Below are positions 14,285-22,825 of a stretch of DNA of 23,543 nucleotides, in pieces. Both the position numbers and the translations under genes were made by a program. The notes under the pieces were generated by a model. It had not been told where the DNA came from. It ran no database searches and worked only from the letters and a program-made list of their open reading frames with translations. The DNA comes from Betaproteobacteria bacterium (GTDB lineage: Bacteria > Pseudomonadota > Gammaproteobacteria > Burkholderiales > SG8-39), in NCBI GenBank assembly GCA_027317055.1, contig DAHVFK010000009.1, positions 1-23,543 of the forward strand, read 5' to 3'. Positions within the stretch are counted from its first letter, which is position 1, and every line of letters begins with the position of its first letter.

Positions 14285-15598
14285 TTATGGCGTTGGCAGG
14301 TGCTTGCGGTGGCGCCAAAAAAGGCCCATTAGCGGCTTGACGCTGGTGCCGTGGACGAGAATGGAAAGCGCCACCGCAACCAGTGTCAATTGGATCAGCT
14401 CCAGGGCCAGCTTCTCCGGCAGTCCCTGCTGAATGGCATACATCAGGTAGTACAGTGAACCGATGCCGCGCACCCCGAACCAGCCCACCATGCCGCGTAT
14501 CGGCCATGAAGTGCGGGTACCCGACAGGCCGGCGAGGACGCTGACCGGTCGTGCCACGACAAACAAGAACAGCGCGAGTCCCACGGCACGCCAGCTCCAG
14601 GAATCGAGAAACAGCGTACCGCCGATCAGCAGGATGAGCACCATCTCCGACAACCGCTCGAGGTGTTCCTTGAATATCAGCGATCCTTCGCTGACGGTCG
14701 GCACTGGCTCCCTATCAGGACTCGCGCTTGAAGCCGCAGGTTCGATTGCGCGGGATTGTGGCCGATCAGGGTAATCCCGGGCGGCGGCGAGTTTGACTTC
14801 CGTCTGGCGCAGCGCCACGGCAGCGAAAAATACCGCCAGAAATCCCCACGCGCCCAGCAGCACACTCAAGCCGTACGCCACACCGATCAGGCCGAGTCCG
14901 AGGAAGTCGTCCATGAGCTTGTGCTCCGGTGACTCGCCGCGCAGTTTCCATGCCAGCCGGGCCAGTGCGGCGCCGGAAGTTACCCCGACGGCGATTCCCG
15001 CCACCGTGGCCCACAGCACATCGACCAGCGCCCAGCGCAGACCGGAGTCACCTAGCTCATGCAGGCCGAGCAATCCCAGCCCCAGCATCACAAACGGAAA
15101 AGCGCTGCCGTCGTTCATGCCCGCCTCGCAGGTCAGCGTGAAGCGGAGCTGGTCGCGGTCGCCGGGATGACGAATCTGGACATCGGTCGCCAACACCGGA
15201 TCGGTCGGCGCCAGGATCGCACCCAGCAAGATGCCGGCGCCCAGTGGCAGGCCGAGTAGATAGTAAGCGAAGGCGGCGACCAAGACGACGCTGACAGTCA
15301 TGGAGACGGATGCCAGCAGAATCGGTGTGCGCCAGCGGGCGAAGCTTACCGGTACGGGCATTTTGACACCGGCGGAAAACAGCGAAATCAGCACCGCCAC
15401 TTCAGTCAGCACTTCCAGCAGCGCCGATTGCTTGAGCGGATTGAAGTGAAATGCGTTGAGCACCGTAGGACCCACCAGCAGTCCCACTGCCAGATAGATA
15501 ATGGCTGGCGTGACCGGCAGGCGCTTTAGCACTGAAGAAGTCAGCCCTCTGGCGAGCAGCAGGCCGCCCACGAGCAGAAACCAAGGTGCGTTAGTCAT
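14285..15598 (-). CDS. CPA1-type cation/proton antiporter (NhaP-like)
   Basis: This 437-residue inner-membrane antiporter exchanges Na+ or K+ for H+. It has about 12 hydrophobic segments. Two hallmark sites are visible: APTDPVLATD in the unwound helix (Thr132, Asp133) and CEAGMNDGSAFPF, with Glu158 and the Asn162-Asp163 pair typical of electroneutral CPA1 exchangers. A hydrophilic insert of about 40 residues (around 280-325, rich in Ser, Pro and Glu) separates the last two helix groups. There is no C-terminal TrkA domain, so direct nucleotide gating is unlikely. The ATG at 15598 follows the dehydrogenase stop by 54 bp on the same strand, so the two may be co-transcribed. The ion specificity is not certain from sequence. 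Confidence 0.9.
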   Translation of the reverse strand: MTNAPWFLLVGGLLLARGLTSSVLKRLPVTPAIIYLAVGLLVGPTVLNAFHFNPLKQSALLEVLTEVAVLISLFSAGVKMPVPVSFARWRTPILLASVSMTVSVVLVAAFAYYLLGLPLGAGILLGAILAPTDPVLATDVQIRHPGDRDQLRFTLTCEAGMNDGSAFPFVMLGLGLLGLHELGDSGLRWALVDVLWATVAGIAVGVTSGAALARLAWKLRGESPEHKLMDDFLGLGLIGVAYGLSVLLGAWGFLAVFFAAVALRQTEVKLAAARDYPDRPQSRAIEPAASSASPDREPVPTVSEGSLIFKEHLERLSEMVLILLIGGTLFLDSWSWRAVGLALFLFVVARPVSVLAGLSGTRTSWPIRGMVGWFGVRGIGSLYYLMYAIQQGLPEKLALELIQLTLVAVALSILVHGTSVKPLMGLFWRHRKHLPTP

Positions 15599-15652
15599 TG
15601 TTTTTTAAACTTCGTGCGGCTTTCGGTCTTCGCGCTCGGCGCAAAACGCCGG

Positions 15653-16804
15653 CTACGCCGCCAGCCCTTTGCTCGGGTTGATGAGGTACTTCTCGCCGGT
15701 GGAACGCCTGCCGTAGGCGGAGATCGCGTCCGCTTGCAGCGCCTCGGCCAAGGACACGGTCTTCGCGTAGCGGCTGGCGAATGTGGTCTTCAGTTCGGCC
15801 AACACGCGCTCGCGCAGCTTCTGCGCCGCGGCGGGCCCGATCTTCTGCAGGAACGGAGTCAACAGCCATCCGCCCACGCCCCAGGCCATACCGAAGTTGC
15901 CGATCAATTCGGTCGGGTTGGTGTCCAGCCGCCCATAGATATAGACCTGCTTGTGTGTCGTCGATCCGTAGCGGCTGTACTCCTTGGCGGTCTTGTTCAA
16001 GGCCGCCTCCATGCAGCTCAGGATCTGCCCGGCCAGCTTGCCGCCGCCGGTGGCATCGAAGGCGATCGTGGCGCCGGTGGCCGCAAGCGCGTCCGTCAGG
16101 CCCTGCATGAACGCGGGCGAACTGGCGTTGCACACATGCTTCGCGCCGATGGCGCGCAGGATGTCCTCCTGCTCCTGCTTGCGCACGATATTCACCAGCG
16201 CAATGCCATCCTTGATGCAGATTCTGTTGAGCATCTGCCCGAGATTGGACGCCGCAGCAGTGTGCACCAGCGCGCTGTGGCCCTCGCGCCGCATCGTCTC
16301 GACCATGCCCAGCGCGGTGAGCGGATTGACGAAGCACGACGCGCCTTCGGCCGGCGTCGTGCCTTCGGGCAGCAGCATGCACAGCGCTGCCTTCACGCAC
16401 CGGTACTGCGAATACATCGCCCCGCCGATGACAGCCACCGTCTTTCCTGTCAGTGCCTGCGCCCCGGGGCTCGCGCCCGCCTTCACCACCACGCCCGCGC
16501 CTTCGTTGCCGACGGGCAGCGACTGGTCCACCCGGCCGGCCATGGCCTTCATCAGCTTCTCGGGAATGGATGCTATGACCACGGGACTCGCGCCGCTGCC
16601 GGAGAACCTTGCGCCGCTCATGTCGGCGGCGCCGAACAACAGTCCCAGGTCCGACGGATTGATCGGCGCGGCTTCGATTCGCACCAGCACTTCGTCCGGC
16701 GCGGGCTCCGGGATCGGGATGCTCGCAAGCGAAAGCTCGAGCTCACCGTTGGCGCGCACCAGCGAACGAAGTTGAAGCGAGCTGCGAGCGTCATCGGCGG
16801 GCAT
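15653..16804 (-). CDS. MDR-superfamily zinc-type/quinone oxidoreductase-like dehydrogenase
   Basis: The 383-residue product has the medium-chain dehydrogenase layout: an N-terminal GroES-like domain (EVLVRIEAAPINPSDLG, then VGNEGAGVVV) and a Rossmann domain with ALVHTAAASNLGQML in place of a classic GxGxxG, followed by DATGGGKLAGQIL. The catalytic-zinc Cys of alcohol dehydrogenases is not evident, so it is probably a zinc-independent enoyl/quinone reductase-like enzyme using NADPH. The start is ATG at 16804 with GGAG eight bases upstream. The frame runs on to 16942, but the upstream part has no family content and crosses a repeat. Substrate unknown. It precedes the antiporter on the same strand. 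Confidence 0.82.
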   Translation of the reverse strand: MPADDARSSLQLRSLVRANGELELSLASIPIPEPAPDEVLVRIEAAPINPSDLGLLFGAADMSGARFSGSGASPVVIASIPEKLMKAMAGRVDQSLPVGNEGAGVVVKAGASPGAQALTGKTVAVIGGAMYSQYRCVKAALCMLLPEGTTPAEGASCFVNPLTALGMVETMRREGHSALVHTAAASNLGQMLNRICIKDGIALVNIVRKQEQEDILRAIGAKHVCNASSPAFMQGLTDALAATGATIAFDATGGGKLAGQILSCMEAALNKTAKEYSRYGSTTHKQVYIYGRLDTNPTELIGNFGMAWGVGGWLLTPFLQKIGPAAAQKLRERVLAELKTTFASRYAKTVSLAEALQADAISAYGRRSTGEKYLINPSKGLAA

Positions 16805-16868
16805 TGCGGATCTCCGTGAAGAGTGCGTGAAGGCGCAGTCTATCGACAAATCCCGCGAGTCAGCGCTC

Positions 16869-16896
16869 GAATGAGCGCTACCGGCCAGAAGCGGTC
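16869..16896 (+). repeat. Short palindromic intergenic repeat, copy 3
   Basis: GAATGAGCGCTACC followed by GGCCAGAAGCGGTC, differing from copy 2 by one base in the core. It lies in the 216-bp gap between the dehydrogenase and the DMT transporter, which otherwise shows no gene. Confidence 0.55.
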
Positions 16897-17020
16897 GCCG
16901 GCGGTCGAAAGCATTTGCGCAGTCTGCTATCACGCTCGGCACTCCCGCAATCTGACTGGCCTTAAGTGCGCGGCACGTTACTATTCACGCTGACTGCATC
17001 ACCAACCAAACAATGAAGAC

Positions 17021-18070
17021 ATGATTTGGCTAGCGGGGCTTCGAAAGGCCGGCGTGGCCTCGGCACTATGGGCCGCGGTGCTTTTCGGCGCGGGGACGCC
17101 GCTCGCAAAGTGGCTGCTCCAGGCAGTCAATCCCTGGTTGCTGGCTGGACTGCTCTACCTCGGTTCCGGCGCCGGACTGACGGTGTACCGTCGCCTGCGG
17201 AGAGCCCCCGCCGCCCGCCTTCCCCGGAACGAAGTCCCTTGGCTCGTGGGCGCGATCTTGTCGGGCGGAATCGTGGCTCCGGTGTTGCTAATGGTCGGGT
17301 TGCAGGCAATGCCCGCGTCTGCCGCCTCCCTCCTGCTAAATGCTGAGGCGGTTTTCACCGTGCTGCTGGCCTGGTTCGCTTTCAACGAGAATTTTGATCG
17401 ACGCATTGCGTTGGGCATGGTCGCGATACTGGCGGGCGCTGTCATCCTAAGCTGGCCGGGCGAGGTGCGCTTGGGCGAGATATGGCCAACGCTGGCGGTC
17501 CTCGGCGCGTGTTTCGCATGGGGCGTCGACAACAACCTGACGCGTAAGGTGTCGCTCACGGATGCGACTTGGATTGCGGCGGTGAAGGGTTGGACGTCTG
17601 GCTTGGTCAACTTGACCCTCGCGCTTTCGTTTGGGGCAGCAATACCGGCGCTACCCCAAGTGATGGGCGGCATAGCGGTGGGCATACTTGCCTACGGGAC
17701 GAGTTTGGCCCTATTCATCGTAAGCCTGCGCCACCTGGGCACCGCACGCACGGGCGCATATTTTTCTGTCGCACCATTCTTTGGCGCCACACTTGCGGTG
17801 CTGATGGGCGAATCGGTTACGGTGCCCCTTGTCGTAGCAGGAGCGCTAATGGCGCTGGGCGTCTGGTTGCATCTGACCGAGCGGCACGAACACGAACATT
17901 TTCACGAAGAAACTACGCACGACCACGAGCATGTTCACGACGAGCACCATCAGCACGAGCACGACTTCGAGGTGGCGCCCGGAGCCAAACATCGCCATCC
18001 GCATCGGCACGAACGACTCACGCATGTTCATCCGCACTTCCCGGACGCTCACCACCGGCATACGCATTGA
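17021..18070 (+). CDS. DMT/EamA-family transporter with histidine-rich C-terminal tail
   Basis: This 349-residue protein has about ten membrane helices in two EamA-like repeats (first from about residue 12, second from about 150), ending near residue 286. The remaining 61 residues (289-349) contain 23 histidines in HEHEH, HDHEH and HHRHTH clusters, flanked by Asp and Glu. Such a tail can bind Zn, Ni, Co or Cu and would lie in the cytoplasm if both ends are inside. The EamA family exports metabolites such as amino acids or drugs, and the core alone does not show a metal substrate, so the tail may sense or buffer metal instead. The ATG at 17021 is chosen because the nearby ATG at 17013 ends after three codons. 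Similar His-tailed EamA proteins exist in other proteobacteria. Confidence 0.88.
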   Translation: MIWLAGLRKAGVASALWAAVLFGAGTPLAKWLLQAVNPWLLAGLLYLGSGAGLTVYRRLRRAPAARLPRNEVPWLVGAILSGGIVAPVLLMVGLQAMPASAASLLLNAEAVFTVLLAWFAFNENFDRRIALGMVAILAGAVILSWPGEVRLGEIWPTLAVLGACFAWGVDNNLTRKVSLTDATWIAAVKGWTSGLVNLTLALSFGAAIPALPQVMGGIAVGILAYGTSLALFIVSLRHLGTARTGAYFSVAPFFGATLAVLMGESVTVPLVVAGALMALGVWLHLTERHEHEHFHEETTHDHEHVHDEHHQHEHDFEVAPGAKHRHPHRHERLTHVHPHFPDAHHRHTH

Positions 18071-18476
18071 ATGCGCCACTTGATCTGCCGCCCGACGTCT
18101 GCTCGGGGTCGTCAGCAGCCATCTAGCCGTTAGCGGGAATCACTGAGGGTGTCGCTTACGCGAGCCCCTCCACTCCCTTCATCATTGTCAGCCCTCGTGA
18201 CCCTGCGAGCAGAAATGGTGCCGGACAGGAAAATGAGGCGGGGAGAACAAAGAACGCGATCCGTCGATTCACGGGATTTGGCGGCAAAGGGTTGACGTCA
18301 GGGATTCAAAGGCGCGAACTTTGAAACTTGGCGCCACTCCAACTTCGACCCCACCGCGTTCAGGAACACCTCTCATGCGAATCGGAGAACCGGCCCGCAT
18401 CGCCTTGCAGCGGGATGCGAGCCGCCCCGCACGTCAGGTGCCCACATCGCAGTCCGGCCCCGCGAAGAGTCGGGCA
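18071..18476. other. About 400 bp gap with no supported gene
   Basis: Between the transporter stop and the exported methyltransferase start I see no family-like reading frame. An in-frame extension of the methyltransferase reaches 18321, but its 52 residues are Arg/Pro/Ser-rich and would put the signal peptide inside the protein, so I treat it as untranslated. A promoter for the methyltransferase must lie here, but none can be called with confidence. Confidence 0.5.
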
Positions 18477-19301
18477 GTGATCAGGCACCTCGCGGCGAGC
18501 ATCCTGCTTTGTGCGGCCGGCGCGGCCGGCGCTGCGCCCGCCAATACGCTCGACACCTTGCTGCGCAAGGCCGTCGACGGCACTTGGCGCTCGGCCGCGC
18601 ACAAGGCACGCGATCGCTACCGCCATCCAGTGCAGGCGCTCGAGTTTTTCGGACTCCGGCCGGACATGACGGTCATCGAGCTCGAGCCAGGGGCGGGCTG
18701 GTACACCGAGATCCTCTCCCCGGTGCTGCGGGAGCGCGGCAAGCTCATCGAGACGGCAGCGCCGCTCGACGCGAAAAAGCCCTTCGTGCGCCGTATGGCG
18801 GCGCGGTTCGAGCAAAAGCTCAAGTCCGATCCCGCGGTCTACGGCAAAGTGAAGCTTGTTCCGTTTGACCCGCCGAGGCAGGTCGAGCTCGGCCCGCGGG
18901 ACTCCGCCGACATGGTGCTCACCTTCCGCAACACGCACGACTGGCTGAACGAAGGACCGGAAGTACTGGCGAAGGTGTTCGCCGCCGCGTTCCGGGTGCT
19001 CAAGCCCGGCGGCGTCTTCGGCGTAGTCGAGCATCGCGCGCGCCCGTACGCGAACGCGATCGAAAGCTCGCGCGCCTTCCACCGCATCCCCGAGGACTAC
19101 ATGATCGAGCTCGGCCTGAAGAGCGGATTTCGCGTGACCGCCGTCTCGGAGGTGAACGCCAACCCGAAGGACGACGAAATTGTGAACGCGCATCGTCTGC
19201 CGCCCGACCTCTCGGGTCCAACGAGCGAACACGCGAGGATGCGCGCGATTGGCGAGTCCGATCGCATGACCCTCAGGTTCGTGAAACCTGGGGGCCCCTA
19301 G
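18477..19301 (+). CDS. Exported class I SAM-dependent methyltransferase-like protein (COG4798-like)
   Basis: With GTG at 18477 as start the 274-residue product opens with a good signal peptide: VIRHL, then a hydrophobic run (AASILLCAAGAAGA) and an Ala-rich cleavage area near residues 18-21. Motif I of the methyltransferase fold follows at 66-80 (VIELEPGAGWYTEIL), then MVLTFRNTHDWLNEG and VLKPGGVFGVVEHRA, typical of the fold. Predicted methyltransferases with signal peptides (COG4798) are widespread in proteobacteria, though S-adenosylmethionine is not expected in the periplasm, so their function is unclear. The upstream ATGs at 18321 and 18375 would bury the signal sequence. The 3' end is convergent with the lyase gene, 70 bp apart. 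Confidence 0.82.
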   Translation: MIRHLAASILLCAAGAAGAAPANTLDTLLRKAVDGTWRSAAHKARDRYRHPVQALEFFGLRPDMTVIELEPGAGWYTEILSPVLRERGKLIETAAPLDAKKPFVRRMAARFEQKLKSDPAVYGKVKLVPFDPPRQVELGPRDSADMVLTFRNTHDWLNEGPEVLAKVFAAAFRVLKPGGVFGVVEHRARPYANAIESSRAFHRIPEDYMIELGLKSGFRVTAVSEVNANPKDDEIVNAHRLPPDLSGPTSEHARMRAIGESDRMTLRFVKPGGP

Positions 19302-19371
19302 CGCCGCGTGTGGAGCTGCTTGCCTCCGGCCTTGGGCCGGGCTGCAAGGTCCACTAAGCGGCCGACGCGCT

Positions 19372-20718
19372 TCAGCCCAGCCGGCTGAGCACCCGGTCGA
19401 CCATCACGCCCGACAGGCCGAGGTAGTTCGCCGGGTCGCACAGGCGCGCGAGCGCGGCGCGGTCGAGGTGGCGGCTGATTTCGGCGTTGCCGGCCAGCAG
19501 CTCGAGCAGCGGCCGGTTCTGCGCGATCGCTTCGCGGCACAGGTCGTACACCAGGTCGTGCGCGCGCTCGCGGCCGAGGTGCGGCCCCAGGCCCATCATC
19601 ACGGCTTCGGAGGCGACCAGGCCGTTGGTGAGGGCGAGGTTCGCGCGCATGCGCGCGGGGTCCACCTCGAGGCCTTCGAGCATGGTGCGCGCCTGGCGCA
19701 GCGCGCCGGCGGAGAGGCAGAACGCCTCCGGCAGCACGATCCACTCGATCTCCCACGGCCCGGTCGAGCGCTCGTGGTCGGCCACCATCGCGTCCATCAG
19801 CGCGGCGGCGTGCTGGCGCACGACCGAGATCGCGGCGTGAATGTAGCAGCTCGAGATCGGGTTGCGCTTCTGCGGCATGGTGCTGCTCGAGCCGCGGCCG
19901 TGGGCAAAGGGCTCGAACACTTCGCCGACCTCGGTCTGCATCAAAAGCTTCACGTCCAGTGACAGCTTGCCCAGGGTGCCGCCCAGCAGCCCGAGGAAGC
20001 AACCGACTTCCGCGATGCAGTCGCGGATCGTGTGCCATGCGATCACCGGCTGGCCCAGGCCCAGCTCCAGCATCAGGCCCGCCTGGGTCTCCAGCGCGCC
20101 CTTTTCCAGCGAGGCGAGCGTGCCGGCCGCGCCGGCGAACTCGCCCACCAGGACGCGCGGCCGCATTTGCGCCAGCCGCTCGCGATGGCGCTCGATCGCC
20201 GACAGCAGCCCCGCCATCTTGTAGCCGAAAGACACCGGCACCGCCTGCTGCAGGTTGCTGCGCCCGGCCATCGGGGTGTCGCGGTAGCGCCGCGCGAGGT
20301 CCGCCAGCGCGGCCGAGATCGCCTCCAGCTCGGCCTCGATCAGCTCGAGCGCTTCGCGCAACTGCAGCACGGTCGCGGTGTCGGTGATGTCCTGGGTGGT
20401 CGCGCCCCAGTGGCAGTATTCGCCCAGCCCGTCGCGGCACAGCGCGGTGAGCTGGGACACGACGCCGAGCACCGGGTAGCCGATGCGCTCGGTCTGCTGG
20501 CGCAGCTTGTCCATCTCGATCCGGTCGATCGAGCAATGGCGCACGATTTCCTCCGCCGCCTCGGCGGGAATGAGGCCGAGCCGCCCCTGTACCCGCGCCA
20601 GCGCCGCTTCGACATCGAGGTATTTCTGCGTCCGGTTCTCATCCGACCAGACCCGGCGCATCGTCTCGGTGGCGAAGATGTTTCCGAAAATCGCTGAATC
20701 GACGATGGTCGACGGCAT
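19372..20718 (-). CDS. Fumarase/aspartase-superfamily lyase (adenylosuccinate lyase / PcaB-like)
   Basis: The 448-residue product belongs to the superfamily that removes a group from succinyl-type substrates to give a fumarate-like product, or cyclises muconates. The signature loop GSSSTMPQKRNP lies at 276-287, and HWGATTQDITDT at 103-114 holds the substrate-binding Thr residues. The start IVDSAIFGNIFATETMR resembles 3-carboxy-cis,cis-muconate cycloisomerase (PcaB) and its relatives more than housekeeping PurB, which usually starts differently. No other protocatechuate genes are present, so pcaB is not assigned. ATG at 20718 has GGAGA ten bases upstream. A longer frame to 20751 adds 11 poor residues. 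The gene diverges from the amidase gene across 75 bp. Confidence 0.88.
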   Translation of the reverse strand: MPSTIVDSAIFGNIFATETMRRVWSDENRTQKYLDVEAALARVQGRLGLIPAEAAEEIVRHCSIDRIEMDKLRQQTERIGYPVLGVVSQLTALCRDGLGEYCHWGATTQDITDTATVLQLREALELIEAELEAISAALADLARRYRDTPMAGRSNLQQAVPVSFGYKMAGLLSAIERHRERLAQMRPRVLVGEFAGAAGTLASLEKGALETQAGLMLELGLGQPVIAWHTIRDCIAEVGCFLGLLGGTLGKLSLDVKLLMQTEVGEVFEPFAHGRGSSSTMPQKRNPISSCYIHAAISVVRQHAAALMDAMVADHERSTGPWEIEWIVLPEAFCLSAGALRQARTMLEGLEVDPARMRANLALTNGLVASEAVMMGLGPHLGRERAHDLVYDLCREAIAQNRPLLELLAGNAEISRHLDRAALARLCDPANYLGLSGVMVDRVLSRLG

Positions 20719-20793
20719 GCGCTTGCTCTCCGGTGAAAAGTCTGGACACATACGTTAAGCTGTAATTTGTTCCAGCACCATTCCCCGGAGCCC

Positions 20794-22206
20794 ATGGCAT
20801 CAGACCTGCTCACCCTCTCCGCCGCCGAGCTGCTGCGGCTGTACCGCGCCAAGCGCGCCTCCCCGCTCGAGGTGACGCGCGCCGCGCTGCAGCGCATCGA
20901 CAAGCTCAACCCGGTGCTGAACGCGTTCTGCTTCATCGCCCCCGACGCGCTCGAGATGGCGAAGGCGTCGGAAGCGCGCTGGATGAAGGGCGAGCCGCGC
21001 GGCGCGCTCGACGGCGTGCCGGTCTCGATCAAGGACCTGCTGCTGACCAGGGGCTGGCCCACGCTCAGGGGCTCCAAGACGGTCGACCCGAAAGGGCCGT
21101 GGAACGACGACGCGCCGGTGGTGGCTCGGCTGCGCGAGGCGGACGCGGTGCTGCTCGGCAAGACCACCACTCCCGAGTTCGGCTGGAAGGGCGTGACCGA
21201 CAACCCGCTCACCGGCATCACCCGCACCCCGTGGAACCCGGCCAAGACGCCGGGCGGATCGTCCGGCGGCGCCGCGGCGGCGATCGCGGCGGGCATGGGC
21301 CCGCTCACGCTCGGCACCGACGGCGGCGGCTCGATCCGCATTCCCTGCGCGTTCACGGGCGTGTTCGGGCTCAAGCCCTCGTTCGGGCGCGTGCCGGCCT
21401 GGCCGCTGTCGCCCTTCGGCACGGTGGCGCACGTGGGGCCGATGACGCGCAGCGTGCACGACGCGGCGCTGATGCTGAACGTGCTGTCGCAGCCCGACGC
21501 GCGCGACTGGTTCGCCCTGCCCTACGACCCGCGCGACTACCGCCTGGGCCTGGACGACGGGGTGCGCGGCCTGCGCATCGCGTATTCCGCCGACCTGGGC
21601 AGCGCGAGCGTAGAGCCGGAGGTCGCCGCGCTGGTCGAGCAGGCGGCAATGCGCTTCGTCGAACTCGGCGCGCTGGTCGAGGAGGCGCAGCCGGATTTCG
21701 GCGGCGTGGACGAGGTGTTCCGCCGCCACTGGTTCAGCGGCGCGGCCTACCTGCTCAAGAGCTTCGGCCCGCAGCAGAAGGCGCTCGTGGACCGCGGCCT
21801 GGTCGAGGTCGCCGAGCAAGGCGCCAAGATCGGTATGCTCGAGCTGCTCGAGGCGGTGCAGAAGCGCGGCGCCTACGGCGTGCAGATGAACCAGTTCCAC
21901 GAGAAGTACGACCTGCTGCTGACCCCGACCCTGCCGCTCGCGGCGTTCGACGCGGGGCGGGAGGTCGCCGACGTGATGAAGGAGAAGCGCTGGACCGACT
22001 GGACCCCGTTCTCCTACCCGTTCAACCTGACCCAGCAGCCCGCGGCGTCGATCCCCTGCGGGCTGACCCGGGACGGCCTGCCGGTCGGGCTGCAGATCGT
22101 CGGCCCGCGCTACCAGGACGCGCTGGTGCTGCGCGCCGCGCGCGCCTTCGAGTCGCTGCAGCCGATCCCGCTGCCGGACCTGTCGGCGCTCGCGCCCGCC
22201 GGCTAG
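20794..22206 (+). CDS. Amidase-signature family amidohydrolase
   Basis: The 470-residue enzyme hydrolyses an amide (or related C-N bond) to acid and amine in the cytoplasm. The Ser-cisSer-Lys triad is complete: Lys80 in SIKDL, the Ser pair 156-157 in GGSSGG, and the nucleophile Ser180 in GTDGGGSIRIP, with FGLKPSFGRVP following. Spacing from Lys to Ser (100 residues) matches the family. There is no GatA-specific partner (gatB/gatC) nearby, so this is a catabolic amidase, not the transamidosome. The ATG at 20794 is preceded by CGGAG at 20786-20790; a frame start at 20767 adds nine residues without a ribosome site. It is followed 2 bp later by the SpoIIAA-like gene, and it diverges from the lyase, so they may share a promoter region. 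The substrate is unknown. Confidence 0.93.
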   Translation: MASDLLTLSAAELLRLYRAKRASPLEVTRAALQRIDKLNPVLNAFCFIAPDALEMAKASEARWMKGEPRGALDGVPVSIKDLLLTRGWPTLRGSKTVDPKGPWNDDAPVVARLREADAVLLGKTTTPEFGWKGVTDNPLTGITRTPWNPAKTPGGSSGGAAAAIAAGMGPLTLGTDGGGSIRIPCAFTGVFGLKPSFGRVPAWPLSPFGTVAHVGPMTRSVHDAALMLNVLSQPDARDWFALPYDPRDYRLGLDDGVRGLRIAYSADLGSASVEPEVAALVEQAAMRFVELGALVEEAQPDFGGVDEVFRRHWFSGAAYLLKSFGPQQKALVDRGLVEVAEQGAKIGMLELLEAVQKRGAYGVQMNQFHEKYDLLLTPTLPLAAFDAGREVADVMKEKRWTDWTPFSYPFNLTQQPAASIPCGLTRDGLPVGLQIVGPRYQDALVLRAARAFESLQPIPLPDLSALAPAG

Positions 22207-22208
22207 CG

Positions 22209-22580
22209 ATGCCGGTCGACCTGCGCCTGATCCGCCCGCATGAGTTCGTGCGCTGCGCGGACGACGGCGCGCTCGACCACGACGCCAGCCTCGCGCTGCT
22301 CGTGGGCGCGGTGTCCGGAATCAACGTCAACCGCTCGAGCCACATCCTGCTCGACCTGCGCCAGGCCGACGCGGCGCTCGACGTGCTCGAGCTGCACGCC
22401 CTGGGCGAGCGGCTCGCGGCGCACCCGTCGGTGCGCGGCCGCCGCGTCGCGGTGCTCGCGGCGGCGAACGAGCATTCCGCCAGCCCGCGCTTCGCCGAAC
22501 TGGTCGCCGGGGCGCGGGGCAGCACGGCGCGCGCCTTCGCCAGCCTGGACGAAGCGCTCGCCTGGCTGGGCAGCGCTTAG
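22209..22580 (+). CDS. SpoIIAA-like (STAS/SEC14-type) small protein
   Basis: This 123-residue protein has a strand-helix pattern like SpoIIAA-like proteins (PF11964 type): an N-terminal strand, then ILLDLRQADAALDVLELHALGERL, then RRVAVLAAANEHS and a closing ARAFASLDEALAWLG. No phosphorylatable serine as in true SpoIIAA can be assigned. The ATG at 22209 starts 2 bp after the amidase stop, so the pair is translated together and the product may assist or regulate the amidase pathway. The function is not known. Without the coupling it would be a generic hypothetical. Confidence 0.68.
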   Translation: MPVDLRLIRPHEFVRCADDGALDHDASLALLVGAVSGINVNRSSHILLDLRQADAALDVLELHALGERLAAHPSVRGRRVAVLAAANEHSASPRFAELVAGARGSTARAFASLDEALAWLGSA

Positions 22581-22825
22581 CGCCGCCCTGACTGCAACTC
22601 CGGCGGTAGGACGACATGGGGCCCTCCGGCCCGTACCTCGCCGCGAATACCGTGTATCCCAATTCATGCAATTCGCGCAGTCCGGCTAACTCGCTGAGCG
22701 CTCGGGTCGTTCAAGCACCTCGCGCTCGAATAGCGGGACGCACTCTGTTTTTTCGGCTCCCTTCTTCGCGTTAGACCGCAACTGCGACCAAGGTTAATAT
22801 TCGACCATTGCGAGAGGAAACCGAA

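Noticed and set aside
15637..15651. CGGCG-CAAAA-CGCCG inverted repeat as a terminator between dehydrogenase and antiporter
   Set aside because: The stem is only 5 bp and no T-run follows on the minus strand.
18321..18476. Longer N-terminus for the exported methyltransferase
   Set aside because: It would place the signal peptide in the middle of the protein and has Arg/Pro-rich residues with no homology pattern.
21099..22208. Plus-strand frame running through the amidase into the SpoIIAA-like gene
   Set aside because: Only the part from 22209 is a real gene; the rest is an out-of-frame shadow of the amidase.
22619..22632. GGGCC-CTCC-GGCCC hairpin as a terminator after the SpoIIAA-like gene
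   Set aside because: Short stem and no T-run, so a terminator call is not supported.
22795..22800. TAATAT as a -10 box for the antitoxin gene
   Set aside because: No acceptable -35 box at 16-18 bp; too weak to report as a promoter.
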